From Nematostella vectensis (lineage: Eukaryota; Cnidaria; Anthozoa; Actiniaria; Edwardsiidae): a DNA stretch of 64,000 bases. The stretch covers positions 6,869,219 through 6,933,218 of the forward strand of contig NC_064046.1 in the NCBI RefSeq assembly GCF_932526225.1. Reading direction: 5' to 3'. A model generated the notes under the pieces. That model saw only the letters and a program-made list of their open reading frames with translations, was not told the DNA's origin and did not search any database. Made by a program: the position numbers and the translations under genes. Positions 36,201 through 44,912 of this stretch are shown here, piece after piece. Numbering within the stretch: the first letter of the stretch is position 1; every line of letters starts with the position of its first letter.

Positions 36201-38187
36201 AAAGATAAAGGCCATCTTTTAATGGAGTGTATGCAGGTATAAGAGAACAAAGATAAAGGCCATCTTTAAATGGAGTGTATGAAGGTATAAGAGAACAAAG
36301 ATTAAGGCCATCTTTTAATGGAGTGTATGCAGGTATAAAATATCAAAGATAAAGACCATCTTTTAATGGAGTGTATGCAGGTATAAGAGATCAAAGATTA
36401 AGGCCATCTTTTAATGGAGTGTATGCAGGTATAAGAGAACAAAGATAAAGGCCATCTTTAAATGGAGTGTATGAAGGTATAAGAGAACAAAGATAAAGGC
36501 CATCTTTAAATGGAGTGTATGCAGGTATAAGAGAACAAAGATAAAGGCCATCTTTTAATGGAGTGTATGCAGGTATAAAATATCAAAGATAAAGGCCATC
36601 TTTTAATGGAGTGTATGCAGGTATAAGAGAACAAAGATAAAGGCCATCTTTTAATGGAGTGTATGCAGGTATAAAATATCAAAGATAAAGGCCATCTTTT
36701 AATGGAGTGCGTTGTATGGTAACCCAGTAAGATTGGCTAAAATAATGGTGATAACTATCTACGTATTTGCGGCCTTCCTGTGGTAGGGTTTATAATTATC
36801 TTATCTTTCCCGTTCCTGAACCACCACGTGTCTCCACCCTAGTTTGTTTATTTTACGTGCACCGCTTAGCGCTCTCCGCCGTACTTCTCAAGGCTCAAGG
36901 TAGTTTTGGTCTTCTAGGCCTCCCCTCTTTTATTTCTGCTTTTAGATTTTATTCGTTAGCAACAAGGGATAAAAAGTATTTGTGAATTTTTTTTTTGACA
37001 ATTCAACTCTTTTGCTATTGTTAACAACCCATACATCCATATTATTATTTGTAAGGAAACATTTAAATAACTATCCACCATTGAAGTGTGTTGAAACTAA
37101 AAATTTATAATTAAGAGTATCGCTTGAATTAGCCAATGAAAATGAAAGCTTTGTTTATCTCTGAGGCAGTGTTAAATGGCAGTGTGATAGGCTTTCCCTT
37201 AACACTTTTCCAATTTGTGTTCTTACTCTAGGTTATTTGAGGGACAAGAATGCCCTTCCCGTCAGTATGCTGCAGTTCACAGAAGACGCCTCTCGATCAT
37301 ACTTTACCCTGGGGCCCTTGGAATGCTTCGGCTACGACGGGACACCTGTGGTACAACACTCCTCTAGTGGTAGTATCATGTCTTCCGCCTGCCGTCCAAT
37401 CACCCCTTCCCCCACAGAACTAGAGCCAAGCGCCCCGCCTTTCGTTCCTACCGCCTGGATCAGTAAAGGGAGCAGGACCGCCATGACGGAGAATACGGGT
37501 AGGCCAACGCCCTTTTATAGCCCGCCAAGCCCCACTGAGCTAACCCCCACTGCACGGCCGCCTAACCAGCATGGTCACGTGACAGTGACGACAACCATCG
37601 CTACGCATGACAACTCCACCCACGTGACCTCGGTGGTGAAGCACAAGAAGAATGGGTCCAAACATGGCGTGACAATTCACTCGTCTATCTCTTCAGATAA
37701 GGGCGGCGGCCTGACCATACAAAACACCATCACGACCAAGGGCAAGACCGTCACGCTGCCTCCTGTCACGCCGACCACAGGCTACCCATCCGCCTGGGGG
37801 AACAGCAGCATTGCGCACGTGACCCGCGTGACGGAGTACGAGTATAGCGAGAAGTTCATCGTCCTCGTGGTCTCCTCCGTTATCGCCCTAGTCCTCCTCG
37901 TCATTGTTGTCGTCATTCTGTTGCTAAGGAGATCCGGCCGCACTTACATTAGTTGCGCTGTGTGCAAGCGCTGTCGCAATAAGCGAAGTATCCCAGAAAT
38001 AGAGATCTACCGTCACTCGATGTATTCGGATTCACCGGAAGTACTTCAGCTTGAGGATATGCGTCCGTCTTCAGTGGAGCTCGGGGCGTATAACCTGCGA
38101 AATGGACAAGCCGTGTATCACAGCGTCCATCAGACAGGATCCGTCAAAAAGTTTGTGTCATTCTCATCGTCCACGGCAAAGATTTAG
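23990..38187 (+). CDS. CNTNAP/neurexin-IV-like type I transmembrane receptor
   Basis: Four coding exons join in phase to 2700 nt (899 residues): 23990-24240, 31619-32771, 33257-33596 and 37232-38187. Order: signal peptide (about 1-21), LamG (about 25-205), LamG (about 215-400), EGF (CFPNPCQNGGACKESW), fibrinogen-like module of CNTNAP type (STCEEYKTLG...NYWGGAP...CACGVDGTCADP...CNCD...VSMLQF), Thr/Pro-rich stalk, TM helix at about 790-813 (FIVLVVSSVIALVLLVIVVV) and an ~86-residue cytoplasmic tail. CNTNAP/Caspr and neurexin IV are cell-adhesion receptors at septate-like junctions and neural contacts. Vertebrate members are longer, with an N-terminal discoidin domain and two further LamG domains; none is encoded here. 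All junctions are GT-AG and keep the domains continuous, so the gene looks functional. Confidence 0.93.
25984..26107. repeat. Small inverted-repeat element
   Basis: GGTGTTACGGAGC at 25984-25996 is mirrored by GCTCTCCGTAACACC at 26093-26107 around ~95 bp. It resembles a tiny foldback MITE. The target duplication is not clear. Confidence 0.55.
27688..27732. repeat. 13-bp tandem repeat
   Basis: ACATTGCGTTACA-type unit, three to four copies, in intron 1. Confidence 0.75.
29370..29450. repeat. GGGATC/TTTCGGGTC repeat
   Basis: Imperfect repeats of TTTCGGGTCCNGGGATC, GC-rich within AT-rich intron. Confidence 0.6.
30767..30780. repeat. 14-bp palindrome
   Basis: CCGATAGCTATCGG, with nearby CCGATAAG words at 30148-30180 and 30870-30880. 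Confidence 0.5.
31386..31407. repeat. 10-bp-stem hairpin upstream of exon 2
   Basis: ACGGGAGCTC, TT loop, GAGCTCCCGT, followed by repeated TTACCGGG words (31410-31445). It lies about 210 bp before the exon-2 acceptor. Confidence 0.6.
31619..32771 (+). CDS. Receptor exon 2: LamG1 end, LamG2, EGF, start of fibrinogen-like module
   Basis: Acceptor TTTCTTTCTCAG. LamG1 ends with GFVGCM-type counterpart FKGCLKDVYFDF. LamG2 runs from TPVGFPSLNTHLRL to GFVGCMNNIKLNG, then EGF with six Cys, then STCEEYKTLGISEDSYC of the fibrinogen-like part. Donor GTATGA at 32772, phase 0. Confidence 0.92.
32772..33256 (+). other. Receptor intron 2
   Basis: 485 bp with a simple repeat of GAGAGTAGTTGC/GAGAGTAGTA units at about 32955-33112. 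Confidence 0.9.
33257..33596 (+). CDS. Receptor exon 3: fibrinogen-like module
   Basis: Acceptor TATTTCCTAG. Encodes the diagnostic CNTNAP-type core, with QNYWGGAPADRQICACG and CNCDIGDSVWREDA. The exon ends ATGCAG before donor GTATAAG, and this junction is the seed of the adjoining minisatellite. Ends one base into a codon. Confidence 0.92.
33591..36709. repeat. 48-bp intronic minisatellite, about 65 copies, carrying the splice donor
   Basis: The array starts at the last six bases of exon 3. Consensus unit: ATGCAGGTATAAGAGAACAA then AGATAAAGGCCATCTTTTAA then TGGAGTGT. Nearly every unit therefore repeats the exon-end/donor string ATGCAG|GTATAAG. Variants have GTATAAAAG, GTATCAGAG, GTATTAAAG, GTATAAAATATC or the donor-killing ATGCAGATATAAG. 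A 480-bp (ten-unit) higher-order period is exact by eye across about 33634-34680. The minus strand is open in places (FSYTCIHSIKRWPLSL repeats) because 48 is a multiple of three; this is not taken as coding. Confidence 0.97.
36710..37231 (+). other. End of receptor intron 3
   Basis: Unique sequence from the last repeat to acceptor TTCTTACTCTAG. No gene. Confidence 0.8.
37232..38187 (+). CDS. Receptor exon 4: module end, stalk, TM, cytoplasmic tail
   Basis: Completes the fibrinogen-like module (NALPVSMLQF, LGPLECFGYDG). A ~170-residue stalk follows, rich in Thr, Pro and Ser and likely O-glycosylated, with two PSPTEL(E/T)P repeats. Then come a 24-residue hydrophobic helix, a basic-Cys juxtamembrane stretch (RRSGRT..CAVCKRCRNKR) and a tail ending SSTAKI. 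No classical C-terminal PDZ ligand is obvious. Stop TAG at 38185-38187. Confidence 0.92.
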
Positions 38188-38418
38188 GCATGCGCAGTAA
38201 GCACGTGACACAATAACTAATCATTTATGAGAAACTAATGCAAGAAGCAAAATTCTACGTGGATCTAGAAGCCAGAAAGTTGTATTAGCCAATCACGAAG
38301 TTAGAGTGTACCCAATAACAAAGCGAAAAACTCTGCTAGCAATTAATGGAACTGTATCAGCCAATCACATAGCGAGATAGCTGTATAAGCAATCAAAACG
38401 AAACTCAGTGTGCATATC

Positions 38419-38424
38419 AATAAA
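38419..38424 (+). terminator. Candidate poly(A) signal of the receptor gene
   Basis: AATAAA 232 bp after the stop codon; first canonical hexamer downstream. Confidence 0.55.
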
Positions 38425-38816
38425 CAAGAAACAAGTTCACATACCACCGAACAAGAGACATTAACCAATCACGAACAATAACGATGAATTACTAAGCGAT
38501 GGATTTTCCAAAGCATATGGATTTTCTGACGACCACGAATAGAGAGATTCTAAGTCGTTCCATAAAGTGTTGAATTGTGTAATGATTATTTTAAACTCTT
38601 CCATATCATGAGCCTAATGATGAGGCAATATCCAATATCTCCATCTCTTGATGTTTTGATATTGTTGTAAATGATAAATAGCTATTACCCGAGAAAAAAT
38701 GGGGAAAAGATTATCACATAAGCGTGGAAGGTTGCCTGGTATTACCCCACTCTCCCCACCCTAGGACAGAGTGACGCAAAGTTTAGAATTGTCCTAGGGT
38801 TTGGGGCATTAAATAA

Positions 38817-38911
38817 TACGTACCAGGTAATACCAAGCAATAGACGATATATACCAGGCAATATACATACCAGGTAATACTAGGCAATAGATAATATATA
38901 CCAGGCAATTC
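38817..38911. repeat. ACCAGGTAATAC tandem repeat
   Basis: Imperfect ~50-bp duplication built from TACCAGGTAATAC, AGGCAATAGA and ATATATACCAGGCAAT words. Confidence 0.7.
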
Positions 38912-39692
38912 ACCATTGGGTTTCGGGTTTAGTGCAGGACAAGGCAGGCATTGAATGGTAGCTTATAAAAAGGATAGAGCCAAAAGAATAGTGGGTTGAA
39001 ATTTGTACAAACAGTCAAACAGCAATCGTCCTATATAAGGGTAAGCAGTGCCATACCCCAACAGGAAAACAAGATAGTGAATCAGTAGGTAGTCAGCGAA
39101 TACTCCCTAGTCACAATAGGTAATTCAATGGCGATTAAAAAATTCGTTATTGTAAAAGTGTTAATTACATACATTAGTTGAGACGAAATACAAAGTCCTC
39201 TCACCTCCAGGCGTTATTCAAAGTAGAACAAAGTAAACAACATTCTTTAAATGTCCTAGTTACCTGTACGTTCTTGTAGAACTTAGAATTATACTACTGT
39301 GGGTTTTTAAGTTTTAGAAATATTTTGAAATTAATTATCCCACATCCACAGCAGGATCTGTTAAAGTTATCTTGTCTTCTAGTTTTCTTAACATTAAAAT
39401 GATGATTAAATAATACTAATAAATAATGATTTCGAATTAAATCCATTTAATACTGACGCTGACACTGACTTTATAATATATCAGCCCACTTTCCATCTCC
39501 CTTTCACAGGCTATATGATATATATCAGCCCTCTCCCCTTCCGTACTTGGTAGAATAGGGGACCTAGGTTGCTTTACGGGATGGTCGTGATGTGTTCGGT
39601 GCTTCATTAGTAAAAAATCATCCTGAAGCTGTGTGTATCTGGTGGCTTTTTTGCTCATTTTATGGTCAAGGCTGTTGCGTGACATTCTTGGA

Positions 39693-39882
39693 ATTTTAAT
39701 TCTTAGGAGCGAGTAAGGGGAACGCGTCGCGGGCAAGTATTAACATGTCTATTGTATTTAGATTGTATTTAGGGACTTTCCCGCTGGCAAAGTGGAATGT
39801 TCTAGATTTGCTTAGAGACATGGCAAAGCAATAATATTTTAATTCCTAGGAGTGAATCGCGGGCGAGTATAAACATGTCTTA
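39693..39882. repeat. Short direct repeat pair
   Basis: TTTTAATTCNTAGGAGNGA and CGCGGGCNAGTATNAACATG occur at about 39693-39750 and again at 39836-39882. The second marks the left edge of the 39.8-64 kb element cluster. Confidence 0.65.
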
Positions 39883-40292
39883 GAGTTGTCCAGACTTGGT
39901 GCAGAAAAGCGCAGGCTCGGTTCGCCGGGGTCGCCGTCCGGGCTGCCCTTCCCTAACATCCGGATCCACGGGCGGCTCCTACTTGGGTAGATCGTCATCC
40001 TCTCCATGCTCTCGTCTTCCACGATCTCACCCATGCGAGTGACGTTGACCTTCTCGACCACTTTCCTGGTTCGGTCTTTGTATTTGAATGTCGTGACTAC
40101 TTTGTTCCTAACCTTGTTAACGCCTGACTTTTTGTAGTCTTGTCCAATTTTGTGAAAGGAGTAGTCGGTGTCTCTATCAGATCTGAGTAGTATGTTGGGG
40201 ATGATTAGCACAATAATTGCATACCCTTGTGTATCTGCAAGTTCTATTGTTTGCTCTGATAGGTTAGTCAAGATAACTTTAATATATTCCAA
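39846..40292 (-). CDS. Hypothetical protein of the element cluster, partial
   Basis: A minus-strand frame of about 148 codons without an ATG at its beginning (it opens with TTG), so the true start or an upstream exon is unknown. The first part, SEQTIELADTQGYAIIVLII, contains a short hydrophobic segment and is repeated as SEQTIELADTQGLAIIVLVI in the inverted copy near 57720-57800. Similarity between the copies stops about 40 codons in. The remainder is basic and charged. I do not recognise the family. Confidence 0.4.
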   Translation of the reverse strand: MEYIKVILTNLSEQTIELADTQGYAIIVLIIPNILLRSDRDTDYSFHKIGQDYKKSGVNKVRNKVVTTFKYKDRTRKVVEKVNVTRMGEIVEDESMERMTIYPSRSRPWIRMLGKGSPDGDPGEPSLRFSAPSLDNSKTCLYSPAIHS

Positions 40293-40384
40293 TAGTTAGG
40301 GAGGGGTTATTGTTGTGGAGACTGGGGAGGGGTGTGTACTGTGTGGGTGTTACTGATCCAACCGAACCGTCCGGGTGGTGGTTC

Positions 40385-40481
40385 AAATATAAAAGCATCG
40401 AGAACAATGGCGACCAATCAGAGCGAAGATGAGACTAGTAAAATCGGTTTATACAATAGGGCATATCGACCAATCAGAGCG
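40385..40481 (-). promoter_or_regulatory. CCAAT/TATA-type promoter, left copy
   Basis: Read on the minus strand: two CTCTGATTGGTC boxes in a 56-bp tandem duplication (complement at 40412-40425 and 40468-40481), then TTTTATATTT about 20 bp on, leading into the 40292-39846 frame. The same arrangement is conserved in the inverted copy at 57445-57545. CCAAT boxes followed by TATA are a typical animal/viral promoter layout. Confidence 0.55.
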
Positions 40482-42352
40482 AGGATGAGACTAGTAAAAC
40501 CGGTTTATACAATATTAGAGGGGGGGTGGGTAGTTATTGATAAAGAGGGGTAAGGTTAGTAGAATATTAATGCAACGACTCAGAGTGAATATCAATGACT
40601 TTATTCTACAATGTCTCTTAATTTATTATCTTACACATTTTCAATAAAGTATTTCACTACCCTTCCCTTGCGAAAGAGAATTATGCCGTGAATATCGTCT
40701 CCATCGTTTAGTGAACAGTGGATAATATTAATAACTTTGCTGTCAACACAATAAATACCTTAACCTTTTACCTCTGTACTTAAAAGTTCTAAATGTTGAG
40801 ATGCCTATTCATATTTAATATGACACGGGCTAGTCTTTTCTTCATGAATTTACGTTAACATCATAAGAGAAAGAGAGAGAGGAGAAAAATGCGTTAGGTT
40901 GTAAAGTTTATTTTCAAGTTAGTAATTTAAGCGTTTTCCCCGTGCCAGGTTGATAAAAGAATTGATCACCTATTGTCATACCTCTGTAAAAGTCCTATCC
41001 TTATATTATTTTTTCTAGCCCATCTTTTAATTTGTCCTTGCCTTTGTGAGGTTTTAGAATATGGTTTTCTGGCTAGTTTTTCTCTATAAATGATTTTTTT
41101 GCACTAAACGGGAAACAGGAAATATGTTTACTTAACATTCGTATAATTAAAGCGTACTGTTAGGAGCTGTCAAGTCTATTATCATACATCACCTGTTTTA
41201 CCTTTGTATTTAGAGGTTGTAAATGTTGCCTCCCCGTGTTTATTTCAGGAGTCTTTTCCACATGGGGTTTGTGTTAAAATGTTTTAGATACTTAGTAAAG
41301 GAAAATATCCCGCAAGGCTAATTTAAGTGAAGTAATTTAAGCGTTCCCGCCGTAAGTGGAAACAAAAGAGTTGATCACGTATTGTCAAAACACGCTGAAA
41401 ATTGAAGCTTTGTATAATGTTTTTCCTAGCTTCCATATTACCTTTTTGCTCTTAAAAGGTCTGAAGAATAGGGTTTTTCTACTGTCTTTCCTCTATAGAT
41501 GCTTTTGTGGCTTTAGCCTGGCGAAAAAGGAATGAGCGCATTGCTTTTTAAATTGAACGTAATTAGTATGCTTAAGAGCAACAGTTGTAAAATTGAATAT
41601 ATAATTCTAGAGTTCTAAATGTTTTGAAGTTGTAAATGTGTGTCCGTGTATATTAGGTGACATTGTTAAGTCTTCACATTTACACGGGGATGAGCTTATA
41701 TGTTAAGATAAGCATTAGAGGAAAAGGCTTTAGTTTGCAAAGTTAGTTTTGGTTAAGTAAAACACCACGTCAGGAGAAAATGCCGTTTTGCCGTTTAGGG
41801 TATTTTATTTAAAATTGGCGAAAATGGAGTGACATTAGCTCTATTTTAGCCGAAATCAAGGGATTTTTCTGTTATACTATAAGTAACGAATTTGAAATTT
41901 ACAATATTAGACAATTTCTGCAATCACAGCCTTTGTGGAGACGTACAGATATTACACCATTTGAGCGTTGGATCCTTTTCAACATAATGAATTTCGTTAC
42001 TTTTTCACATGTCCGTAACTTACTCCTTTGAGAGCCCTTCAGTTATTTCAATTTCCTCTACTTTACAAAAATTTGATATTCGACCCTTACTATTCATAAC
42101 AAAATGGCCATACTCGATCCTTCAACAATTCAGTTCCTAAAGATACAGTAAAAATAACACTAAAGCACGATTAAGTAAAGATACTCCCGCATTTCAAGGA
42201 CACTTAACACATTTTGTGTTCCTAAGGCTTTTCTTGGCGGGAGTCCTAAATTTTGAGGAGACTATGGATTTTTTGGACCTTTTTACATGTAAAAAGGAGC
42301 CAAACAACAATTGTCTATAAAAGAGTAAAAATACCCTTTAGTTCCAGGGAAG

Positions 42353-42895
42353 GTATAAATTTATACAATCCCAAACAGTCCCTGAGTTCAAATAGGAATG
42401 TATAAATTTATACAGTCCCGGAGTTCAAATAGGAATGTATAAATTTATACAGTCCCGGAGTTCAAAAAGGAATGTATAAATTTATACAGTCCCGGAGTTC
42501 AAAAAGGAATGTATAGATTTATACAATCCCCGAGTTAAAAAAGGAATGTATAAATTAATACAGTCCCGAGTTAAAAAAGGAATGTATAAATTTATACAGT
42601 CCCGGAGTTCAAAAAGGAATGTATAAATTTATACAGTCCCCGAGTTCAAAAAGGAATGTATAAATTTATACAGTCCCCGAGTTCAAAAAGGAATGTATAA
42701 ATTTATACAGTCCCCGAGTTCAAAAAGGAATGTATAAATTTATACAGTCCCGGAGTTAAAAAAAGGAATGTATAAATTTATACAGTCCCGGAGTTCAAAA
42801 AGGAATGTATAAATTTATATAGTCCCGGAGTTCAAAAAGGAATGTATAAATTTATACATTCCTTTTTGAACTCCGGGACGGTATAAATTTATACA
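42353..42895. repeat. 37-bp tandem array, about 14 copies
   Basis: Unit: GTATAAATTTATACAGTCCC then GGAGTTCAAAAAGGAAT. Each unit contains the dyad GTATAAATTTATAC. The last unit is inverted relative to the others. Confidence 0.93.
42822..42879. repeat. 58-bp perfect palindrome at array inversion point
   Basis: Every base from 42822 pairs with its partner to 42879 (centre between 42850 and 42851). Arms run from GTCCCGGAGTTC to GAACTCCGGGAC. Confidence 0.9.
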
Positions 42896-43469
42896 TTTAA
42901 CAATTGTTGTTTCGCTCCTTTTTAAATGTAACAGATACTGACAAATAAAAGATTTTGACATATCTTCCGGTTAACATGGACATTTTTATCGGTTATAGCT
43001 AAAACACTCATTGCTTTCTTTTATGAAACACGTCATTCGAGGTAATTTCTATTTCGCTTCTTTATAAATACAATAAATGATAAGAAATGGATGTTTTAGA
43101 CATTCCATCCCGGAACACATAATCATTTGTGCCACGAATCGTAAAATTATCGATTGACTTCTTAACGTAAAAGGACGGGGGATTCATATTTAGTGAAATT
43201 AGCAAATTTTTAAGGCGAGTCTTGAGAAAATCGTATATTTTTGCCATTTCTTGCTAAACGGCAAAACGGCATTTTCTCCTGACGTGCTGTTTAATTTTTG
43301 CGTTTTCGCTTGCCGTCTACAACAAAAGAAGTGATTACCTATTGTTTCCTCGCTAAAAATTGGCTGCTTTCTCATGTAGAAAAGAGGAGTTTATGAAAAC
43401 TAGATGCCCTCTTGTTATTTATCTATTCTCCATGACATGAAGTCTGTCTATTGCATCAAACTCATACTT

Positions 43470-44418
43470 AATAAACTTTAGACAGTCAATAGATCGTTAT
43501 GTGCTAGACTCTTAGCTTTAGACGCTTCGTATCCCATGGCTTCATAGTCCTCTGCAGTACTCACGAATTCATCCTCATAAAAGCTTTTGGCTTCGTTGAT
43601 AAGCACTTCCCAGTGCTCAGGAATTTCACCTTTTGCTTCCTGCTCTTCACTTTCACTCTCCTTCTCTTCGCTGTCATAATCACCATCTTCGCTTTCGCTT
43701 TCACTATCTATCCTACTCTCTGTCCCGCTTACACTAGACATCTCATCACTTTTGACGTTTGAAGCGGCATCAGTATCACTTTCCTCTTCTAAGTCAGCGT
43801 TATTTTTACATACTCCATTTTCAATATGCCGTTTGAGATTAAAGTTCCTTGTAAAGTGTTTACCGCAGTGCAAGCACTCATTTAAAGACATTTTTTTAAA
43901 GAACAGCTAAACATATTCTACGGAATAATAAAACTTATGGTAGCTTATGACTCTTTTAGACCTCGTAAATGATTCCTTCCAATAGCATGATAAGATTTAT
44001 ATCTCCCTAGACCATGTGGGACGACCATCGTGAGGTTTTACCGAATGCGCACATTCTGATTATCTCCATCAAGGACTCTGAATAACTCCCGTAGGACTCC
44101 GAGTAACTCCTGTAGGACTCTGAGTAACTGCCTGAGGACTCCGAGTAACTCCTGTAGGACTCTGAGTAACTGCCTGCAGACTCTGGGTAACTCCGAGAGG
44201 ACTCTGAGTAACTTCTGTAGAGCTCTGAGTAACCACCTTAGGACTCTGAGTAACTACCTGTGGACTCTGAGTAACTTCCTGTGGACTCTGAATAGCCCCT
44301 GTAGGACTCTGTGTAACTGCCTGTAGACTCTGAGTAACTCCAGGGGAAATGAGAGTAACTCCTGTAGGAATCTGAATAACTCCTGTAAGACTATGAATAA
44401 CTCCTTTAAGACTCTTAA
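43470..44418. repeat. Inverted-repeat block A, left copy
   Basis: Reverse complement of about 58977-59915: it includes the finger gene, its upstream region (TTCGGTAAAACCTCACGATG) and most of the VTQSP gene. Confidence 0.85.
43478..43891 (-). pseudogene. C2H2 zinc-finger protein, element gene, left copy, 3'-truncated
   Basis: ATG at 43891. One C2H2 finger (CLHCGKHFTRNFNLKRH) is followed by a long acidic Ser/Glu/Asp stretch and then EHWEVLINEAKSFY...EDYEAMG. The frame ends soon after KSLAHNDLL, where the sequence switches to non-coding block B. The inverted copy at 59543-60037 continues further at this point, so this copy lacks its C-terminus. Small finger proteins of this kind occur beside protein-primed DNA polymerase genes in invertebrate virus-like elements (family memory). 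Probably DNA-binding. Confidence 0.7.
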
Positions 44419-44617
44419 TAACTCCTGTAGGACTCTGAATAACTCCTGTAAGACTATGAATAACTGCTGTAGGACTCAGGGATGCCTTCACCTTAGGAAT
44501 AAAATTAGATACTTCGTCTATAACATCTGTCGACAAGATAGGTGTAGATATATACCCTCCATCTACTTTCCTTAAAAGTAAAAGTCTCAGTGGAAGATTC
44601 CCCTTCCTATTTCGCAC
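44069..44617 (-). CDS. Heptapeptide-repeat protein (VTQSPxG/A)
   Basis: A minus-strand frame of 182 codons. From about codon 45 on it consists of 7-residue (21-bp) units: VTQSPTG, VTRSPQA, VTQSPQV, VIHSLTG. The lead segment LPLRLLLLRKVDGGYISTPI is not repetitive. No ATG begins the frame (it opens with GTG), so an upstream exon, perhaps the finger frame at 44912-44658, may supply the start. Thr/Ser/Pro-rich heptads suggest an extended or glycosylated linker. Partial inverted copy at 58977-59365. Confidence 0.55.
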   Translation of the reverse strand: MRNRKGNLPLRLLLLRKVDGGYISTPILSTDVIDEVSNFIPKVKASLSPTAVIHSLTGVIQSPTGVIKSLKGVIHSLTGVIQIPTGVTLISPGVTQSLQAVTQSPTGAIQSPQEVTQSPQVVTQSPKVVTQSSTEVTQSPLGVTQSLQAVTQSPTGVTRSPQAVTQSPTGVTRSPTGVIQSP

Positions 44618-44657
44618 ATTTGTGTATTTGATATCTTGCTCTCTCTTTTTAAGTACC

Positions 44658-44912
44658 TTACATAATTTCAGATTTCAATTTCAATTGATTCAGATTGTCT
44701 TTACGGTAAAACTCCCGCGCACAGTGAAGGCATTTGTATTCTTTTTCTTGATTATATTTTTTCATGTGTCTTTTAAACGTGTCTTTTCGATTGAAGGATT
44801 GCTCACACTTTTCACATTGAAAAGACTGGTTGCCATGAACAGATCTCTTGTGTCGCGCCAAATTAGTCTTCAATGAAAACTCTTTCTTACAAATATCGCA
44901 CACGAAAACCAT
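44658..44912 (-). CDS. Three-finger C2H2 protein, short
   Basis: ATG at 44912, 84 codons. Fingers: CDICKKEFSLKTNLARHKRS, CEKCEQSFNRKDTFKRH and CLHCAREFYRKDNLNQ; the third has lost its His pair. It lies just upstream of the VTQSP frame on the same strand but in another frame, so the two may be exons of one gene or a broken gene. Likely nucleic-acid binding. Confidence 0.65.
   Translation of the reverse strand: MVFVCDICKKEFSLKTNLARHKRSVHGNQSFQCEKCEQSFNRKDTFKRHMKKYNQEKEYKCLHCAREFYRKDNLNQLKLKSEIM

Larger units (their letters stand above)
38188..39845 (+). other. 3' UTR and intergenic region
   Basis: Several GCCAATCAC words follow the stop. It contains the poly(A) signal and two small repeats listed separately; no gene is supported. 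Confidence 0.6.
42286..42928. repeat. Inner inverted repeat bracketing the 37-bp array
   Basis: CATGTAAAAAGGAGCCAAAC at 42286 is mirrored at 42901-42928. The pair encloses the tandem array. Confidence 0.7.
41761..43291. mobile_element. 1.5-kb non-autonomous DNA transposon with TAA duplication
   Basis: Ends AACACCACGTCAGGAGAAAA and, reverse-complemented, AACAGCACGTCAGGAGAAAA; the inverted similarity covers about 38 bp through GCCGTTTTGCCGTTTAG. TAA flanks both ends (41758-41760 and 43292-43294). The second copy of block B near 51498-51512 has the uninterrupted site (GCTAAAATTACTTAACC on the plus strand), proving insertion and ends. TAA/TWA duplications are typical of PIF/Harbinger. There is no transposase; the centre is a minisatellite. 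Confidence 0.85.
40170..43472. repeat. Inverted-repeat block B, left copy
   Basis: Corresponds in reverse complement to 51270-57801, apart from the insertions 41761-43291 (here) and 51924-56146 (there) and smaller indels. Landmarks shared: GGAAACAATAGGTAATCACT (right copy, 51444-51463), GGAGGCAACATTTACA, and the CCAAT/TATA promoter. Most of the block is non-coding. Confidence 0.85.

Noticed and set aside
33854-36250. Series of minus-strand frames repeating FSYTCIHSIKRWPLSL
   Set aside because: A consequence of the 48-bp intronic array (a multiple of three); interrupted at every indel or variant unit, antisense to a well-supported gene.
33591-36709. Possible CRISPR array
   Set aside because: Units are contiguous with no unique spacers, and the host is an animal.
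39437-39736. 99-codon minus-strand frame
   Set aside because: No start context, domain or repeat support; composition like the surrounding non-coding DNA.
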